DNA from: Dimorphilus gyrociliatus
Taxonomy: Eukaryota; Annelida; Polychaeta; Dinophilidae
Length of the DNA stretch: 64,000 bases
NCBI GenBank assembly: GCA_904063045.1
Contig: CAJFCJ010000011.1
Span: 62,001 to 126,000 of the forward strand
Direction: 5' to 3'
Shown here in pieces: positions 30,797 to 47,130 of the stretch. The translations under genes and the position numbers were made by a program. The stretch's first letter is position 1. Each line of letters begins with the position of its first letter. Below the pieces are notes generated by a model. It worked only from the letters and a program-made list of their open reading frames with translations. It searched no databases and was not told the origin of the DNA.

Positions 30797-31993
30797 TTAA
30801 TCAGCTTGGCAAGCCGATTTGTCTTGACCAGTTTCACAGTAGTCGGAATATGGCCCTCTAACTTCTAAAATACCATATTCTTCAGGGTCTGCAACCGATG
30901 TTTTTCTATTCTTAGCTTCCTTTTCTGGTGGTGAAAATCTAGGAAGATATTTATAAACGAAAATTGCATAACCAATAGATACAATAACAGAAAAGAGAAG
31001 AAACAAAGCTATTAAAAAAAGTAGTGTCCACGTATCGGATATTGATGTTGATCGCTCTAAGTATTCAAGACCATCTTTTCGAATGCTACAATAAAATAAA
31101 AATTATGTTATGAATACACATATATGTATAATAAATAAATAAAATATATATATGTATATGTACAGGCTTCCTTGAAAGAGAGCATTTGAAAATGATTCAA
31201 AATATCTTCTATAATTTTCGGCTGGAAAACTTTTCATAGATGTTTCACATCGGATTCGGTTTAAACGATCGTCTTTATTGTTTTTCCTCTGTTGTATAAA
31301 TGCAATTGTATGGAGACTTGTTGGACACATCCATAGAGTATCAATTTTTAGTCTTTTGATATTGGACAACTTTGTTACATTCTTAATAATATACCGTGTT
31401 GAATGTCCTCTTGAATCTAAGTCAACGAGTTTTATTACACGATCCAAGGTTTTTGGACGAAATCCTAAAATATGACTGCCACTATCCACAAAGAATTTTG
31501 CAGTCTTGTTCAAATATGTGCTAACAAATATTGAACCTGAATCCAAAGCAGGTTCTTCAGCAGAACAGTGATTGATACGAAAATACTTGCTATTTGGAGG
31601 AAGTAGTGAAAATTCAAAAGCAAGATTTATTATACGATTACTTGTAAAATCGCACGGTATATAACTGTTTTTTAAAACTAAACTTTCTAATCTAGGCATA
31701 TGCAGATATTTCAATGTCATTCGATTCCAACAATCGACTAATTCCAACTCTCTAACACTTAGTGTAAATCTGTTTGAATCTTTATCTAAAGGAGTTTGGG
31801 AGGTCTTGTTACAAGCAAAAACAAGTTTTTTACGATCAACTACATTAACTTCGAATGATTCATTATTAGCTGACTCCTTAAAGTAGCATGTATTTTCGAC
31901 GCAATTATGAGAGAATTGAAAGGCAAAACTGATTGATATTAAATTATTAAATACTATATAAAAATAGAGCTCTTTTATCTGTTGTAATTTCAT
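30797..31993 (-). CDS. Unrecognised single-pass membrane protein with secreted ectodomain
   Basis: Two exons (31993-31164 and 31085-30797) join in phase to 372 residues. A hydrophobic N-terminal segment (about residues 8-25) resembles a signal peptide. The ectodomain has several Cys and N-glycosylation sequons (for example NKT, NVT), and leucine-spaced segments (RELELVDC, MPRLESLVLKNS, LSNIKRLKIDTLWM) suggest a divergent leucine-rich-repeat fold. A transmembrane helix (TLLFLIALFLLFSVIVSIGYAIF, about residues 295-318) is followed by a 50-residue cytoplasmic tail with Tyr motifs (EEYGIL, GPYSDYC). Reading through the intron instead gives a TA-repeat-derived tail and loses the TM. No family assigned. 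Its start is 67 nt downstream of the MSH4 stop on the same strand. Confidence 0.75.
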
Positions 31994-32060
31994 TTTTGTC
32001 TTTTAAAATTTAAATGCAACGAAATTATTTATATCATCTTAAATTATAAATGCAAATTAA

Positions 32061-35000
32061 CTATTCCAGTTGGTTTGCTTCATTCAAAGATTTAGTGTAT
32101 TCAAGACGGATTTCTCCTAGCGCACTTCGAATTTCATTTACATCAGTCATATTTTTATGCGCCAATTCTCTAATTCGACTTTGAGCATTAAAATCAGCCA
32201 TCTTCAGCTTCTCCTCACTTGTAAGGACACTCACATCCTGAAAGGTAATTGAACTAGAAAAATTTCATGATTTAAATAGTACATACAGCATGATCAGTCT
32301 TCAATATCTGATGATATTCTTTCGCTTTTAAGAGGACTGTCTTTGGCATACTCGAGAGTTCACACATTTGTATTCCTATATGAATGAAAATAGAATACTC
32401 AATTCTTAAGAATGTAAAAACACACCGTAGTCAGTTAGCCTTGTTTTACCCCTCTTCATTTGAAAAGTGTAAACATATTTGACATTACTATCACCGGTTG
32501 TTCTTTCCTGAGTTAGAACATCCATGTAAAAGCTAATTGATAATTATGATTTCCATTAAGTGTCTGTTTGCCTATATTTTAGATTCTTACTTTCCAACAT
32601 TATGATACATCGTTGCCAGTTTAGTCAGACGCAGGTAATGAGTAACTACAAACACAAAAGCCTGAAAAGTTTTTTCTCATTAGTACATTTTATAGCTGTA
32701 AACATGCTAACTTGTCTTGCAATAAGTTCCTCAATCATCGCTTGACAAATCGGATATCCGCTTTCCAACGATGTGCCTAAAAATATCAAATATAAACAGC
32801 TAAAAAAATTAATAAAACATACCTCTTCCTAATTCATCAATTATGATTAAAGAGGACTCTGACATGCTTTGAAGTATGTAATTCATTTCCTTCATCTTTA
32901 AATAAAAAATTGCAAAATTAAGTTCTTATGAATCGTATTAAACAACAATACCTCCAAACAAAATGTTGACGAGTTAGTTTCTAAATTGTCATCTGTGTTA
33001 ACTCTCGAGAATATTTCAGTAACTAGTTTAAATCTAGCACTTTCGGCGGGTACAAATGAACCCATCTGTGCCATAATTTGTAGGAGAACAACTTGGCGAA
33101 GAATTGTTGATTTTCCACTCTGTTTTAAGCGCTTTATAATTTATGAAACGATTTCAATTTTACAAACCATATTTGGTCCTGTAATAATATTGATATTTCC
33201 GCCTTGACAAGCAAACTAAAAATATTTCTCAGAGTCAGACAATTAGTCCCAGACAGTATAAGTACTTACAAAATCATTTGGCACAGGAGGCTCGCACCAT
33301 ATTCTATCAAGTATTGGATGCTTTCCTTTCTGAACCACAAGAGCCTCTCCCAAGATAGGTTTTACTATTTGATACGGTTTAGATATTATTTTGCGTAGTC
33401 TTTTTCTCAAACTCCTTACCATAGTTTGATAAAGCAGCATTCGTTGCGAAGCAGACAAGCATATCCAGGGTAGCAACGCATTCTGATAGTCTATAAAGAC
33501 AATGAACATGTTCCCTCACCTCATTCAAAACTTCATTCATTACTCTTTTAAAAATAATTAGTTGTTAAGTACTATGATTGAATTTTTAAAGCATTAACTA
33601 CATATTAGTCATCCGGTAGACTTCGTGAAGAATAGTTCTAGCCCTGTCTGTTGAGAATCAATTAAAATAGAATTTAATAATAATTGTCTCTACCATTAAA
33701 CTGGATCATTTCTTGAGTTGTAAAGCTTATTACATTTCTAAATCTATTAGCTTTAATAAAAGCTGGCGGTAGTTGTTTTAAAGAAAGACGTTTTTTTGTT
33801 GTGTTTCGAACCTGAAGAATCATCAGTTAATTTCCGATAACCATTTATTCCATTTGTATAAACCTGTAAATGATAACCTCTCACGCCGTTATATCTTAAT
33901 GTTACCCCTAGCCCATGTGTATCTCCAATTTGAACAGCTAATTCTGAAATATTTAAGCATTTAGTGTCAGCTTTTTGTTCACTTGATTTTAACCTGTCAT
34001 TTCGTCAACTATTTCTGTATAGCCCTTACGACAGACATCTAGCATTCCGTTTAGATTGAACTAATTAACATAAAAAATAAATATTCATTGATTTTGAATT
34101 ATTAAGATTGTACATACTTTTACAAGAAAACATTTTTGTACTATTTTGTCCAAAACGTTTTTAGTATAAGTAGTGTCTTCAGAGATGTATTTAGATAAAA
34201 TGTTTCTTATCGCTTGAAAGCCATCGTCTTGTAATCCCTAAATTTTTTAATATATGCATTGATTACTGTTTTATACAAATTTAATCTATTACTTCACGAA
34301 AACAAGAGAGAAGCTGATCGTCCGTTCCTTTCAAAGCTTCACAGATAGGGTCAACTAAATTGAGCATATGTTTCAGACAAATGACATTAGTGATTCTATA
34401 TTCGTAATTTTTTATTGTCTCATATTTAGGAATCTGTAATATTAATAATTATAACAATGGAGTTAACTTTAGGTTCAACACAGAAACCTGAATGCAAAGG
34501 CTTATTAAATGATCAAGATCAACACAACTAGATATTACAGACTTTAATGAATGATAAAGATTTTCATCCGATAGCAAAACTGCAACTGTATCATATCTAC
34601 TCTCAATTGTTCCAGGGTCTGTTGAAGATTGTAATAAAATATAATTATATTGTAGACTTGACTTATACACATTTAGATATGTATATTTAAATAAATTAGA
34701 AATATAAACCGCAAGGAGGCTGTAAGATATTTGCTCGCAGCATTCGCGATCCATTGTATGTTTTTGTTTGATTCAAACAACCATATAAGGTATTTGAACT
34801 TTTAGGATTTCTATTATTTCTTATCAACTCTAAATTTTTGGCAGTCGATGAATCTGTCGAAAGAGAAATTCTTTTTCTAATTTTTCTTAGATTTTGGAAC
34901 CTCAATTGAATAATAAAGATTTACCGATAAGTGTTGCATCTCTAAGGGCCTTATAAACAATTTTCAGTGATCCGGGAGCATAAACACATCTTTGTATATA

Positions 35001-35871
35001 TTCTATATATTTTAGAAGAGCAGCTACTGCTGCTAAGCAATAATATCTGAGCATTTAAATATCTTAATGATAGTATATAAAAGGATATGTAATTCTCTTT
35101 TACTTTGAGGCAATTTCTACTTCTATATTACGGGATTGAGGTAATCCAAGGGTCTTTACATATTCCATTCCTACAAAAATATAATCTGGAAATAATATTC
35201 GATTGTATTACACTCTTAACCTTTCTGGTCATTAAAATATTTTCTCTGAACTGTTGAAATAGAACAAGAAAAATTTTCAGATAACGCCTCGCTAAGATTA
35301 GTTTTTTTTGTGCAATTGAAATGCATAGAATCGGGAAGAATCATCTTTCAGAGAGAAAAAAAATGATTTTTTAATGAAAACTTTGAATTTGAAAAAACTA
35401 CTTCAATTGGGTTAAGAAAATTTAACTTTGCGATAATTTTGGAGTAATTTTGTCCGTCAGTGAATTCAGTTAATGTTAAAACAGATCGTCGAAGGTCAAT
35501 ACTGGCCATTCCAATCTGCCCTCTGGCATTTCCACGTCCTTCAGCGATAGCAACAATCGTACTTGGTTGTTCAATTCCATAAGAACTAGAAGATGCTCGA
35601 CTGGCGGATTGAGGAGTATGTGCGTGTCGCAGGAAAGATGATTCACTCCTTAGGATATATTTCTTCAATGTTTGAGCTTAAAAAATAAAATACTTACCTA
35701 TGTGCAGAATTTGACTTTGTTGATGGTGTTCTAAGTGAACTTCTTGGAGTTTTTGCCTCAAAATTGAAAACTAAAAAGTATATTCTTTAATTAAAAAATA
35801 AATCAAAATGTTGAACAAGATCAATAACCATATTTTGGTTTGTAATTTGCCTTTGACATATGAGTAAACAT
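32061..35871 (-). CDS. MSH4: Meiotic MutS homologue MSH4
   Basis: Meiosis-specific MutS clamp that with MSH5 stabilises crossover intermediates. I assemble 24 exons from 35871 to 32061, 846 residues (human 936), every phase closing. Recognised in order: VAIAEGRGNARGQIGMASIDL, the clamp/lever core (KYYCLAAVAALLKYIE, GSRMLRANILQP), Walker A TGPNMSGKST split between exons 33215-33168 and 33119-32952, a signature region (TDDNLETNSSTF), Walker B LIIIDELGRGT and FVFVVTHYL. No MutS mismatch-recognition domain I is seen, as expected. The N-terminus (exons 35871-35829, 35770-35698 and acceptor at 35648) is less certain: a stronger acceptor at about 35680 exists, but the chosen frame gives the Ser/Thr-rich leader usual for MSH4. 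Ends LNEANQLE. Confidence 0.92.
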
Positions 35872-36575
35872 ATTGCTTGCTGTTAAAGTTAAATTTTGAA
35901 AATATTCTCCGAAAAGTTGCCTCAATTAAATCTATCTTCTTAAAGTTTTGAAGAACTTATCCAATTATACTCCCTCTATTCAAAATTTTATTTTGAATGC
36001 CTTTAAATACAGTTCTGAATCATAAACTTCAATAAAACATTTAATGTTCCAAACTTACTTCAGAATCGTTCTTCGAGTAGGCTTACACGATAAGTTCTTT
36101 GCTTTTTTTAGTGCTCCGTATCGATTTAGTCTATTATCTTCAGACTGGGAGTTAGAAACCTTACTAAATCTAAATGATATCTACCGGTCTGCAGATTGTA
36201 AAATTCTTTAAAAATCATTTCATTGTAATTCTTAAAATGTCAATTTCGTAGAAGTCAGTTATTGTAAAAATTTAAACCCGGCAGTATTGAACACAAAAAA
36301 TCTTCATTTCAAAGTCTTAAAAGTTTACAAATTGCATATATAGTTGAACATAGAAATACAATGTTAAGGTCATTCTCATCACACATGTTGACGACTTCAG
36401 AATTAAATTTATAATCATAAGGTAGTTTTAAATTAAGTTTACACTCAAAAACCATTCATTAGTCTTTTAATGATCCCTAACTATCTTATCAATAAAACTC
36501 TAACATTAGTAGCATTAATATATCCAATATAATAGGACGCTAACTATTCAAAGTTACAAACATTTCACTTTCAGA
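35872..36575. promoter_or_regulatory. Divergent intergenic region MSH4 / MARS2
   Basis: About 700 bp between divergent starts. A minus-strand open stretch of about 44 codons at 36067-36180, bounded by AG and GTAAGT-like sites, could be an extra upstream MSH4 exon but has no start codon or homology I can see. Otherwise A+T-rich. Confidence 0.4.
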
Positions 36576-38694
<2,119 letters not shown>

Positions 38695-39139
38695 TTTTTG
38701 ATAATTAATGTCTAAAAAATTCTAGAGAGCTGGAGTATACAAATTTTAATTTTCCATTCAAAGGAACTGGAAAAGAGATAATGACAAATTGTTCGTGGAT
38801 CAGGTTGCTCTGTATGTTTAGCCGGCTACTATTAAATACTATTATTTTCGTACAAATTTGAATATTTAAAATTAAACACGGAAATTTAAAGTTATAATTT
38901 TTTTTTAAATTTTGTTTAATTGTTCTGATTATGATTTCAATTTACATACGAAAATATAAATAAAATGGCGTCACTTCCTCCTATGGCGGCTAAATCTGAA
39001 AAATGCGCTGATTGGACAATTGAGTTGAAAGATAGAGTATTTCGTTAAGAGGCTATTCGGGTTTCTTTCTAATTGTAAATAAAATCATTCCCCTCTGTTT
39101 ATTCCCTTTGGTCTTGAAGATCTGTAAGACACAGAAACA
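38695..39139. promoter_or_regulatory. MARS2 to SS18 intergenic / SS18 5' region with possible uORF
   Basis: Contains a 28-codon open frame with its own ATG (38965-39048) just ahead of the SS18 start at 39140; it would be an upstream ORF if the SS18 transcript begins before 38965. ATGGCG with a purine-poor leader makes it a plausible initiation context. No splice site is needed between them. Transcription start is not known. Confidence 0.35.
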
Positions 39140-41915
39140 ATGTCTACTTCAACGTTTGCATCATCAAATCAACGAATGGTCGAACCGCCAACGCAATCTT
39201 CCATACAAAAGGTAAGGAAAATGCCGGATTGTACTTTTAATTACAATGGCCAGATCTGTTGTAGATGCTTGATGAGAACATTCATTTAATTCAAACTATC
39301 ATCGACTATCAAAATAAAGGAAAAACTCAAGACAGCGTACAGTATGTATACGTATAAAAGCGACTATTTCCGTGAATGCAAATGTGACCTCCTTTCAGCT
39401 ACCAGCAAATATTGCATAGAAATCTAGTGTATCTAGCTACAATTGCGGACTCAAATCAGAGTATGCAGAATTTATTAGTACGTATACTGGTATTAAGATT
39501 ACTACCAAATAGTTAATTATGTTTTTTTTTATCTCAGACCCAACCTCCTAATCAAAGGCCTCAAATGAATTCACCCGGTCCTAATATGATGGGAGGTAAG
39601 TTTCATGCCGATTTATCTATAGATAGCGTCAATATTTATATAATTTCTAAAAATAATTGCACAAACTACATGTTAAAACATAAATTAATTAATTATTTAT
39701 CGCAGGACCAACGCAACAACCCGGTGTATCACAAGCACCGAATTACCCTATGCAAAACACACCGTATAGCCAGCCTTCACAGGCACCTTCTGGAGGTAGT
39801 GTTTGCAGATGATTTTGATTCTAGCTAATTGTCGATTTATTTTAGGACCTCCGAATATGATACCCCAATCGAATCAAATGATGCCATCAGGCCCTCAATA
39901 TAATCATCAGTCTCCGCAACAACAGATGAATCAAAATATGCCACAAAATCGGCCGATGCAGAGACCAATGATGAGCAGTTATCAGCGTCCTATGCAAGGT
40001 AGAGCCCTTCATAAATTCAATTACGGTTTATGTTCACCAGTTAAATTGATAAGAGCGTAAAGGATTTGTTTATTTTTTATTAATAAACTAGTCTGGACAG
40101 TCTCGTAAGTTGTAGAAAATTCCCTTTTAAATTAACTTAGGGGTTTTTACCGTTCATAATGAAAGAAATGTACTTTTAAACGCTGGTGAATTAGACCTTA
40201 TTTGTTTCGTTACGTTTATATTTTTATTTGTGTGATACAAATGTACTGTTCGGTAAGGCGGCCAATACGGACAGCAGCAATATGGACAATATCCTCAGCA
40301 GTTTCAAGCTCAAAATTATGGCCAGCCTTATGGTCAAGGTTATAATCAATACATGCAACAGAATCAGAGTCAAATGCCTCAAAATCCAGTTCAGGTGCCA
40401 CCAAATCAGGCACCAATGCAAAACAGTCAAGCTCAATTACAACAAAATCAGAGCCCATTACAACAGAATCACTCCCCAATGCCTAATAATCAACCTCAAA
40501 TACAAACAAGTCAGGCACCTGTTCAGCAGCCGTCCCAATCACAAACACCACAACAGCCGACTCAACCACATCCACCAACATCAGGAATGGGGCAAAGTGT
40601 GGCTCAAAATCAGGCATCACCGGCAAACCAAAATCAGACAGAAGAACAAGCTGATGATCAAAGAGATGAGGGGGAAGATCGTTCATCAATTGATCAGGAG
40701 GAGAGGGAGGAAAGTTCTAAAACAAATGACAATGAGGAACACGCGCAACCCCCAGCTCAACCACAGCCACCACCACCGCCGCCGCCGCCGCCACCACAGC
40801 AGCAGCAACACCAAACACCTCCACAAACCCCTTCTCAACCACAATCTCAGCCTGCTAATCCTCAGCCACCTATAACACCTCATCCGCAGCAGGCCCATCC
40901 ACAAGCGGCTCATCCATCTCCTCATCAGCCACCGCATCAAAATCCACATCAACCACCTCATCAAGCTCAGCATCAGCCACCTCATCAGGGGCCACATCAG
41001 CCGCCACATCAGGCATCTCATCAACCTCCCCATCAGCCTCCGCATCAGCCTCCCCTTCAATCCCCTCATCAGCCGCCTCACCAGACTCCTCACCAACCTC
41101 CCCATCAGCCACCTCATCAACCTCCTCATCAGCCTCCCCATCAGCCTCCTCATCAGCCACCTCATCAACCTGCTCATCAGCCACCTCATCAACCTCCTCA
41201 TCAGCCACCTCACCAACCTCCTCTTCAGCCTCCTCATCAGCCGCCCCATCAACCCCCACACCAACCACCTCATCCACCTCACCAACAGCCACATCAACCC
41301 CCACATCAGTCACCACATCAGCCCCCTCACCAACATCCACATCAGCCCCCTCCCCATTCTCAGCAATCGAAATCTAGCTATCAGCAACCACCACAACCAC
41401 TACCATCACAGCCCCAACAAAATCAGCCACCTCAAAATCAGATGGCTCCGATGCCCCCGCCAGCGTATAATCAGAATATGTCTGCTTATCCAAACCAAAA
41501 TATGTACAATTCACCTCAGAATATGTACGGACAAATGTCTCCAGGTTACCAAGGCTATAATCAGCCTACTTATCCGGGCTATCAGAATCAACGACCTCCA
41601 CCTGTTTCCTCAGGCACGTATCTGATTGTAACGACGTAGAAAACCTGCACTTTTCTTTGACGTTTTTTTCAAATCTAGTTCTTTTTTTCCTAGATTAGCA
41701 TGTCTCATTGTTGTGTCATAGTCTGTGGTTTATTTGATTTCTAGCTTTCCTCTTTTATATGATTTTTTCCATTAACAGGTTATCACCAACAACAACAGTA
41801 TGCTCAATACTCAAACCAACAAAGGTTTCCTGGGTATCCTCCGCAACAGATGCCAAATATGATGCCGCCAGGACAACAAGGACAAATGCCCGGTAATCAG
41901 GGACAAATGCAGTAA
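39140..41915 (+). CDS. SS18: SS18/CREST-like BAF (SWI/SNF) subunit with expanded His-Gln-Pro repeat
   Basis: Exons 39140-39211, 39265-39341, 39399-39477, 39538-39595, 39706-39795, 39846-39998, 40258-41613 and 41779-41915; 673 residues against 418 in human SS18. The N-terminal SSXT/SNH domain is clear (MLDENIHLIQTIIDYQNKGK, YQQILHRNLVYLATIAD, MQNLL). The rest is Gln/Pro/Met/Tyr-rich, as in the family's transactivation region. Exon 7 adds an acidic patch (about residues 305-340), a polyproline run and about 145 residues (397-542) of near-continuous P-H-Q-P repeats. The last intron appears to use a GC donor (41614) because only that keeps the Tyr/Gln-rich tail in frame. Family members bind BRG1/BRM and the histone H2A-H2B acidic patch. 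Confidence 0.9.
40920..41360 (+). repeat. 12-bp coding repeat (Pro-His-Gln-Pro) in SS18 exon 7
   Basis: About 36 copies of a 12-nt unit CCNCAYCARCCN. Synonymous bases vary between copies (CCT/CCA/CCC/CCG, CAT/CAC, CAG/CAA) while the amino-acid period stays intact, indicating selection on the protein or old copies, not fresh slippage. Antisense open frames here (Arg/Leu/Met/Trp-rich and Asp/Glu/Val-rich) are shadows. Confidence 0.9.
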
Positions 41916-42617
41916 TGATAATGTTGAGGTTATAATTTTTTCATTATTGAACTCTAGCGTATACATTTTCAAATTAACTGTATATAAAACTATATGTGCA
42001 TATGTATAACAATATGCATAGAAACGTGTATACTTTTGTAAGTTGCAGAGAACTGTTAACTTATCAAGTATTTGTAGTATAAATGTATATATAAATGCAT
42101 ATATGTATATGTATATGTATATATATATATACAGTATATGTATATGTAAAAAAAAAAAAAGTAAAAGGCACACTGTTATAAGAGTGGCTTCTCTTTTTTA
42201 GAAAATATATTTTATATTGTAACTGTTATTGCTTCTTGAAATGCTTTTTTTAAATAGCATCTCATAACTCTTATCTTTCCCTCAACGTGTTCTTAAATTT
42301 GTTGTAGACATTTTTTTTAATTTATCCGATCTGTTAATGTGCATAATACGTCTATTGTTTAAAAACAAAACGAAAAACAGATATTTCGTCACATTACAAT
42401 TCTTTACTGAAATTTTCAGACTTAGGAAACAATTTCTAAAAAGTTTGGTTGCTTATCTTTTTACTTATATATTCAATATTTTTCCCGTTTCATTGATATT
42501 AATGGCAAAGAAAAGCGGACAAACTTATTTATTAAGTAAACTTATGCTTGTATCATTTTTTTATTTCAATATATATCTGATTGAAGTAATCATGATAATT
42601 TTTTGAAAGAGGCATTT
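41916..42617. other. Convergent 3' region SS18 / DHRS4
   Basis: TA-rich tract at about 42085-42148, poly-A at 42149-42160 and long A/T runs. Open frames 41811-42173 (-) and 42337-42606 (+) are A+T shadows. Both 3' UTRs presumably end here. Confidence 0.5.
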
Positions 42618-43834
42618 TTATAACCTTGATGCCATACCACCAGTTATACAAATGGTTTCTCCCGTTAAATATTTTGAATCATCGGATGCCAAAAATGCTG
42701 CAGTTCCAGCTATATCTTCTGGTTTTCCCACCCTGAAAAATTTCAAATTTCTGGTTATTGTATTGTTTATCTTATATTTCAAATTTACCTTTGCATCGGA
42801 ACACTTTCCAATACTTTTGCTTCTGCTTCGGGATCACTTGTCAACTATAAAGATAATTGATTGTTGATGTAAAAATTAATAAATGAAAGGATTTTTACTT
42901 ACAGCTTGACTAAAATTTGTTTTAATGATTCCAGGAGCAATGCCATTAACTCTTATATTTCTTGAAGCTAATTCAGGGGTTAGCGCCTTAACTAAACCTA
43001 TAAGTGCTGTTTTACTAACACTATACGCTCCCAACAGCTGAAATGGGATATTAATAAAAATGGATAATGTTTGTGTAATATAAATTTTACCGAAAAAGGC
43101 TGATAACCAGCAATAGATGTGACAAACATCACAGAACCACCTCTGAAATATACTAAATATTTATAATTTACATAACTAATCCCCTCTACTTACCCTGCCT
43201 TTTCCATATAAGGTACGGTTTCCTTACATAAGAAGAAAGACGCTTTTACATTCAAGTCCATTATTTTACTCCAAGCCTTATCGTCTGTCTGCAACGCTCC
43301 GAGATTTAAGTAAATTAAACTTTAATATATCAAAACTAAACTTACATTTAACATGGGGCCAAAAACTGGGTTAACTGCAGCATTTGAAACTAGGATATCA
43401 ATGCTACCTTTGATTTTAGCAGCCTGTTTAAAATAATTCATATTTTATTAGGGCATAAGTTCAACTTTATTTATACCTCTTCTATTAACTTTAATCTATG
43501 ATCCTCCTTTCCAACATGGCAAACCAGACCATTAACTAATATTCCTTCTTGTTTAAGACTATTGACAGCCTTGTCCACTTTAGCTTCCGAGCGCGAACTT
43601 ACAACTACATGTGCTCCCTCTTGTCCTAACTGTCGAGCAATTGCAAAGCCAATTCTAGACAATTAAGAAAATAGACCTATGAAAAAAGAATTTTGAATAA
43701 GATCAATCAAAATCCAACCCTTCGGTAGATGCCGTAACTATAGCAACTTTTCCACTAAGCCTTCCTGAACTAGCCATTCTCGAAAAAAGTAGTCGTTTAG
43801 GAATGTTTCGAAACAGAATTGAATGGTTTATCAT
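42618..43834 (-). CDS. DHRS4: DHRS4-like short-chain dehydrogenase/reductase
   Basis: NADP(H)-dependent carbonyl/retinal reductase family. Exons 43834-43719, 43654-43477, 43423-43346, 43288-43194, 43142-43091, 43037-42903, 42844-42789 and 42732-42618; 274 residues (human 278). Rossmann motif TASTEGIGFAIA (split by intron 1), NAAVNP, catalytic Ser in [10 protein letters not shown] and YSVSK are all present. The chain ends in SRL, a peroxisomal PTS1 signal also found in vertebrate DHRS4. The chosen start adds a basic amphipathic leader ([17 protein letters not shown]) that looks mitochondrial; an internal ATG at 43777 would omit it. Start lies 232 nt from the NDOR1 stop on the same strand. Confidence 0.93.
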
Positions 43835-44066
43835 TACAAGTGAGCTTGGTTCATCGGTCAGTCGTCTGCAGTTTTTGCACCCATACAAATATGGTTTCTG
43901 ACTTAAATAGAATAATAACGTAATATTTTTTCCAAATATTGCGAGGAACAGGTAGCCCTACAGGAGAAACTTTTTTTTTTGTTAGAAAGTAATACATACG
44001 ATATATATTATATTGTAATATAAATTTATTCATTAAGTCTTTCCGTAATAACAGTATTAAGCATTT

Positions 44067-46498
<2,432 letters not shown>

Positions 46499-47130
46499 TG
46501 CCAATCTCGGAAAAACTCTATAAATTTATTTATAATTTTCGAACAATTCTCTCGGCGAACGATAATAAAAAGTAAGCGAAATTGTTTCAAACAAAAGTTA
46601 ACTATGCCTCAATCAATAAAAACTTTTATATTCCAGAAGCTAGTAAAATGGATTGATAATAAATATATATAAGGCCAAATATAGTATATATAATTCTTTG
46701 TACTTTAACTAAACAAAAGTCTAAGCTATATGACAAGGTGGTATTATTATGAAATTAATTCTAGAAACTGGTAATAGTGGAATATATTTTGCTTTAGTAA
46801 CGGAATTCAACGAAAAGTCTCGCGAGTTTTTCGGTTGCTGATGGATGTATATAAACAACAAGCGGCAACTCGCTTCTAGAGCAGAGAAAAATTCGCTATT
46901 CTTGAGAAAATAGCACTTCTTAATTTGAAAACTTTGATCAAAGTTTAAAAAATACTTTTATGAAGGTTGACAATACTTTTTAGTTTTATTGCTTGAATAT
47001 TTAATTAATTTGTAGCCTATTATATTTAATAATTGTTAAGAGAACGCTTGCAAAGCACATTTATCATAAATCGAATATTAAATCTGTCACTAAATCTGGT
47101 CAAATTCAAATACAGATTTAAAAAGAAAGC
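46499..47130. promoter_or_regulatory. Divergent intergenic region NDOR1 / IQCE-like
   Basis: About 630 bp between divergent starts; A+T-rich with one GC-richer patch near 46805-46890 (TCGCGAGTTTTTCGG, CAACTCGCTTCTAGAGC) that is the best promoter candidate. Confidence 0.4.

Noticed and set aside
33520-33541. An intron in MSH4 at AATGAG|GTGAGG
   Set aside because: It looks like a perfect donor, but reading through keeps the conserved EHVHCLYRLSE segment, so exon 33544-33420 is continuous.
40483-41340. Long minus-strand open frames opposite SS18 exon 7
   Set aside because: They are translations of the 12-bp coding repeat (Trp/Leu/Met/Arg or Asp/Glu/Val periodicity); the plus frame carries SS18 homology.
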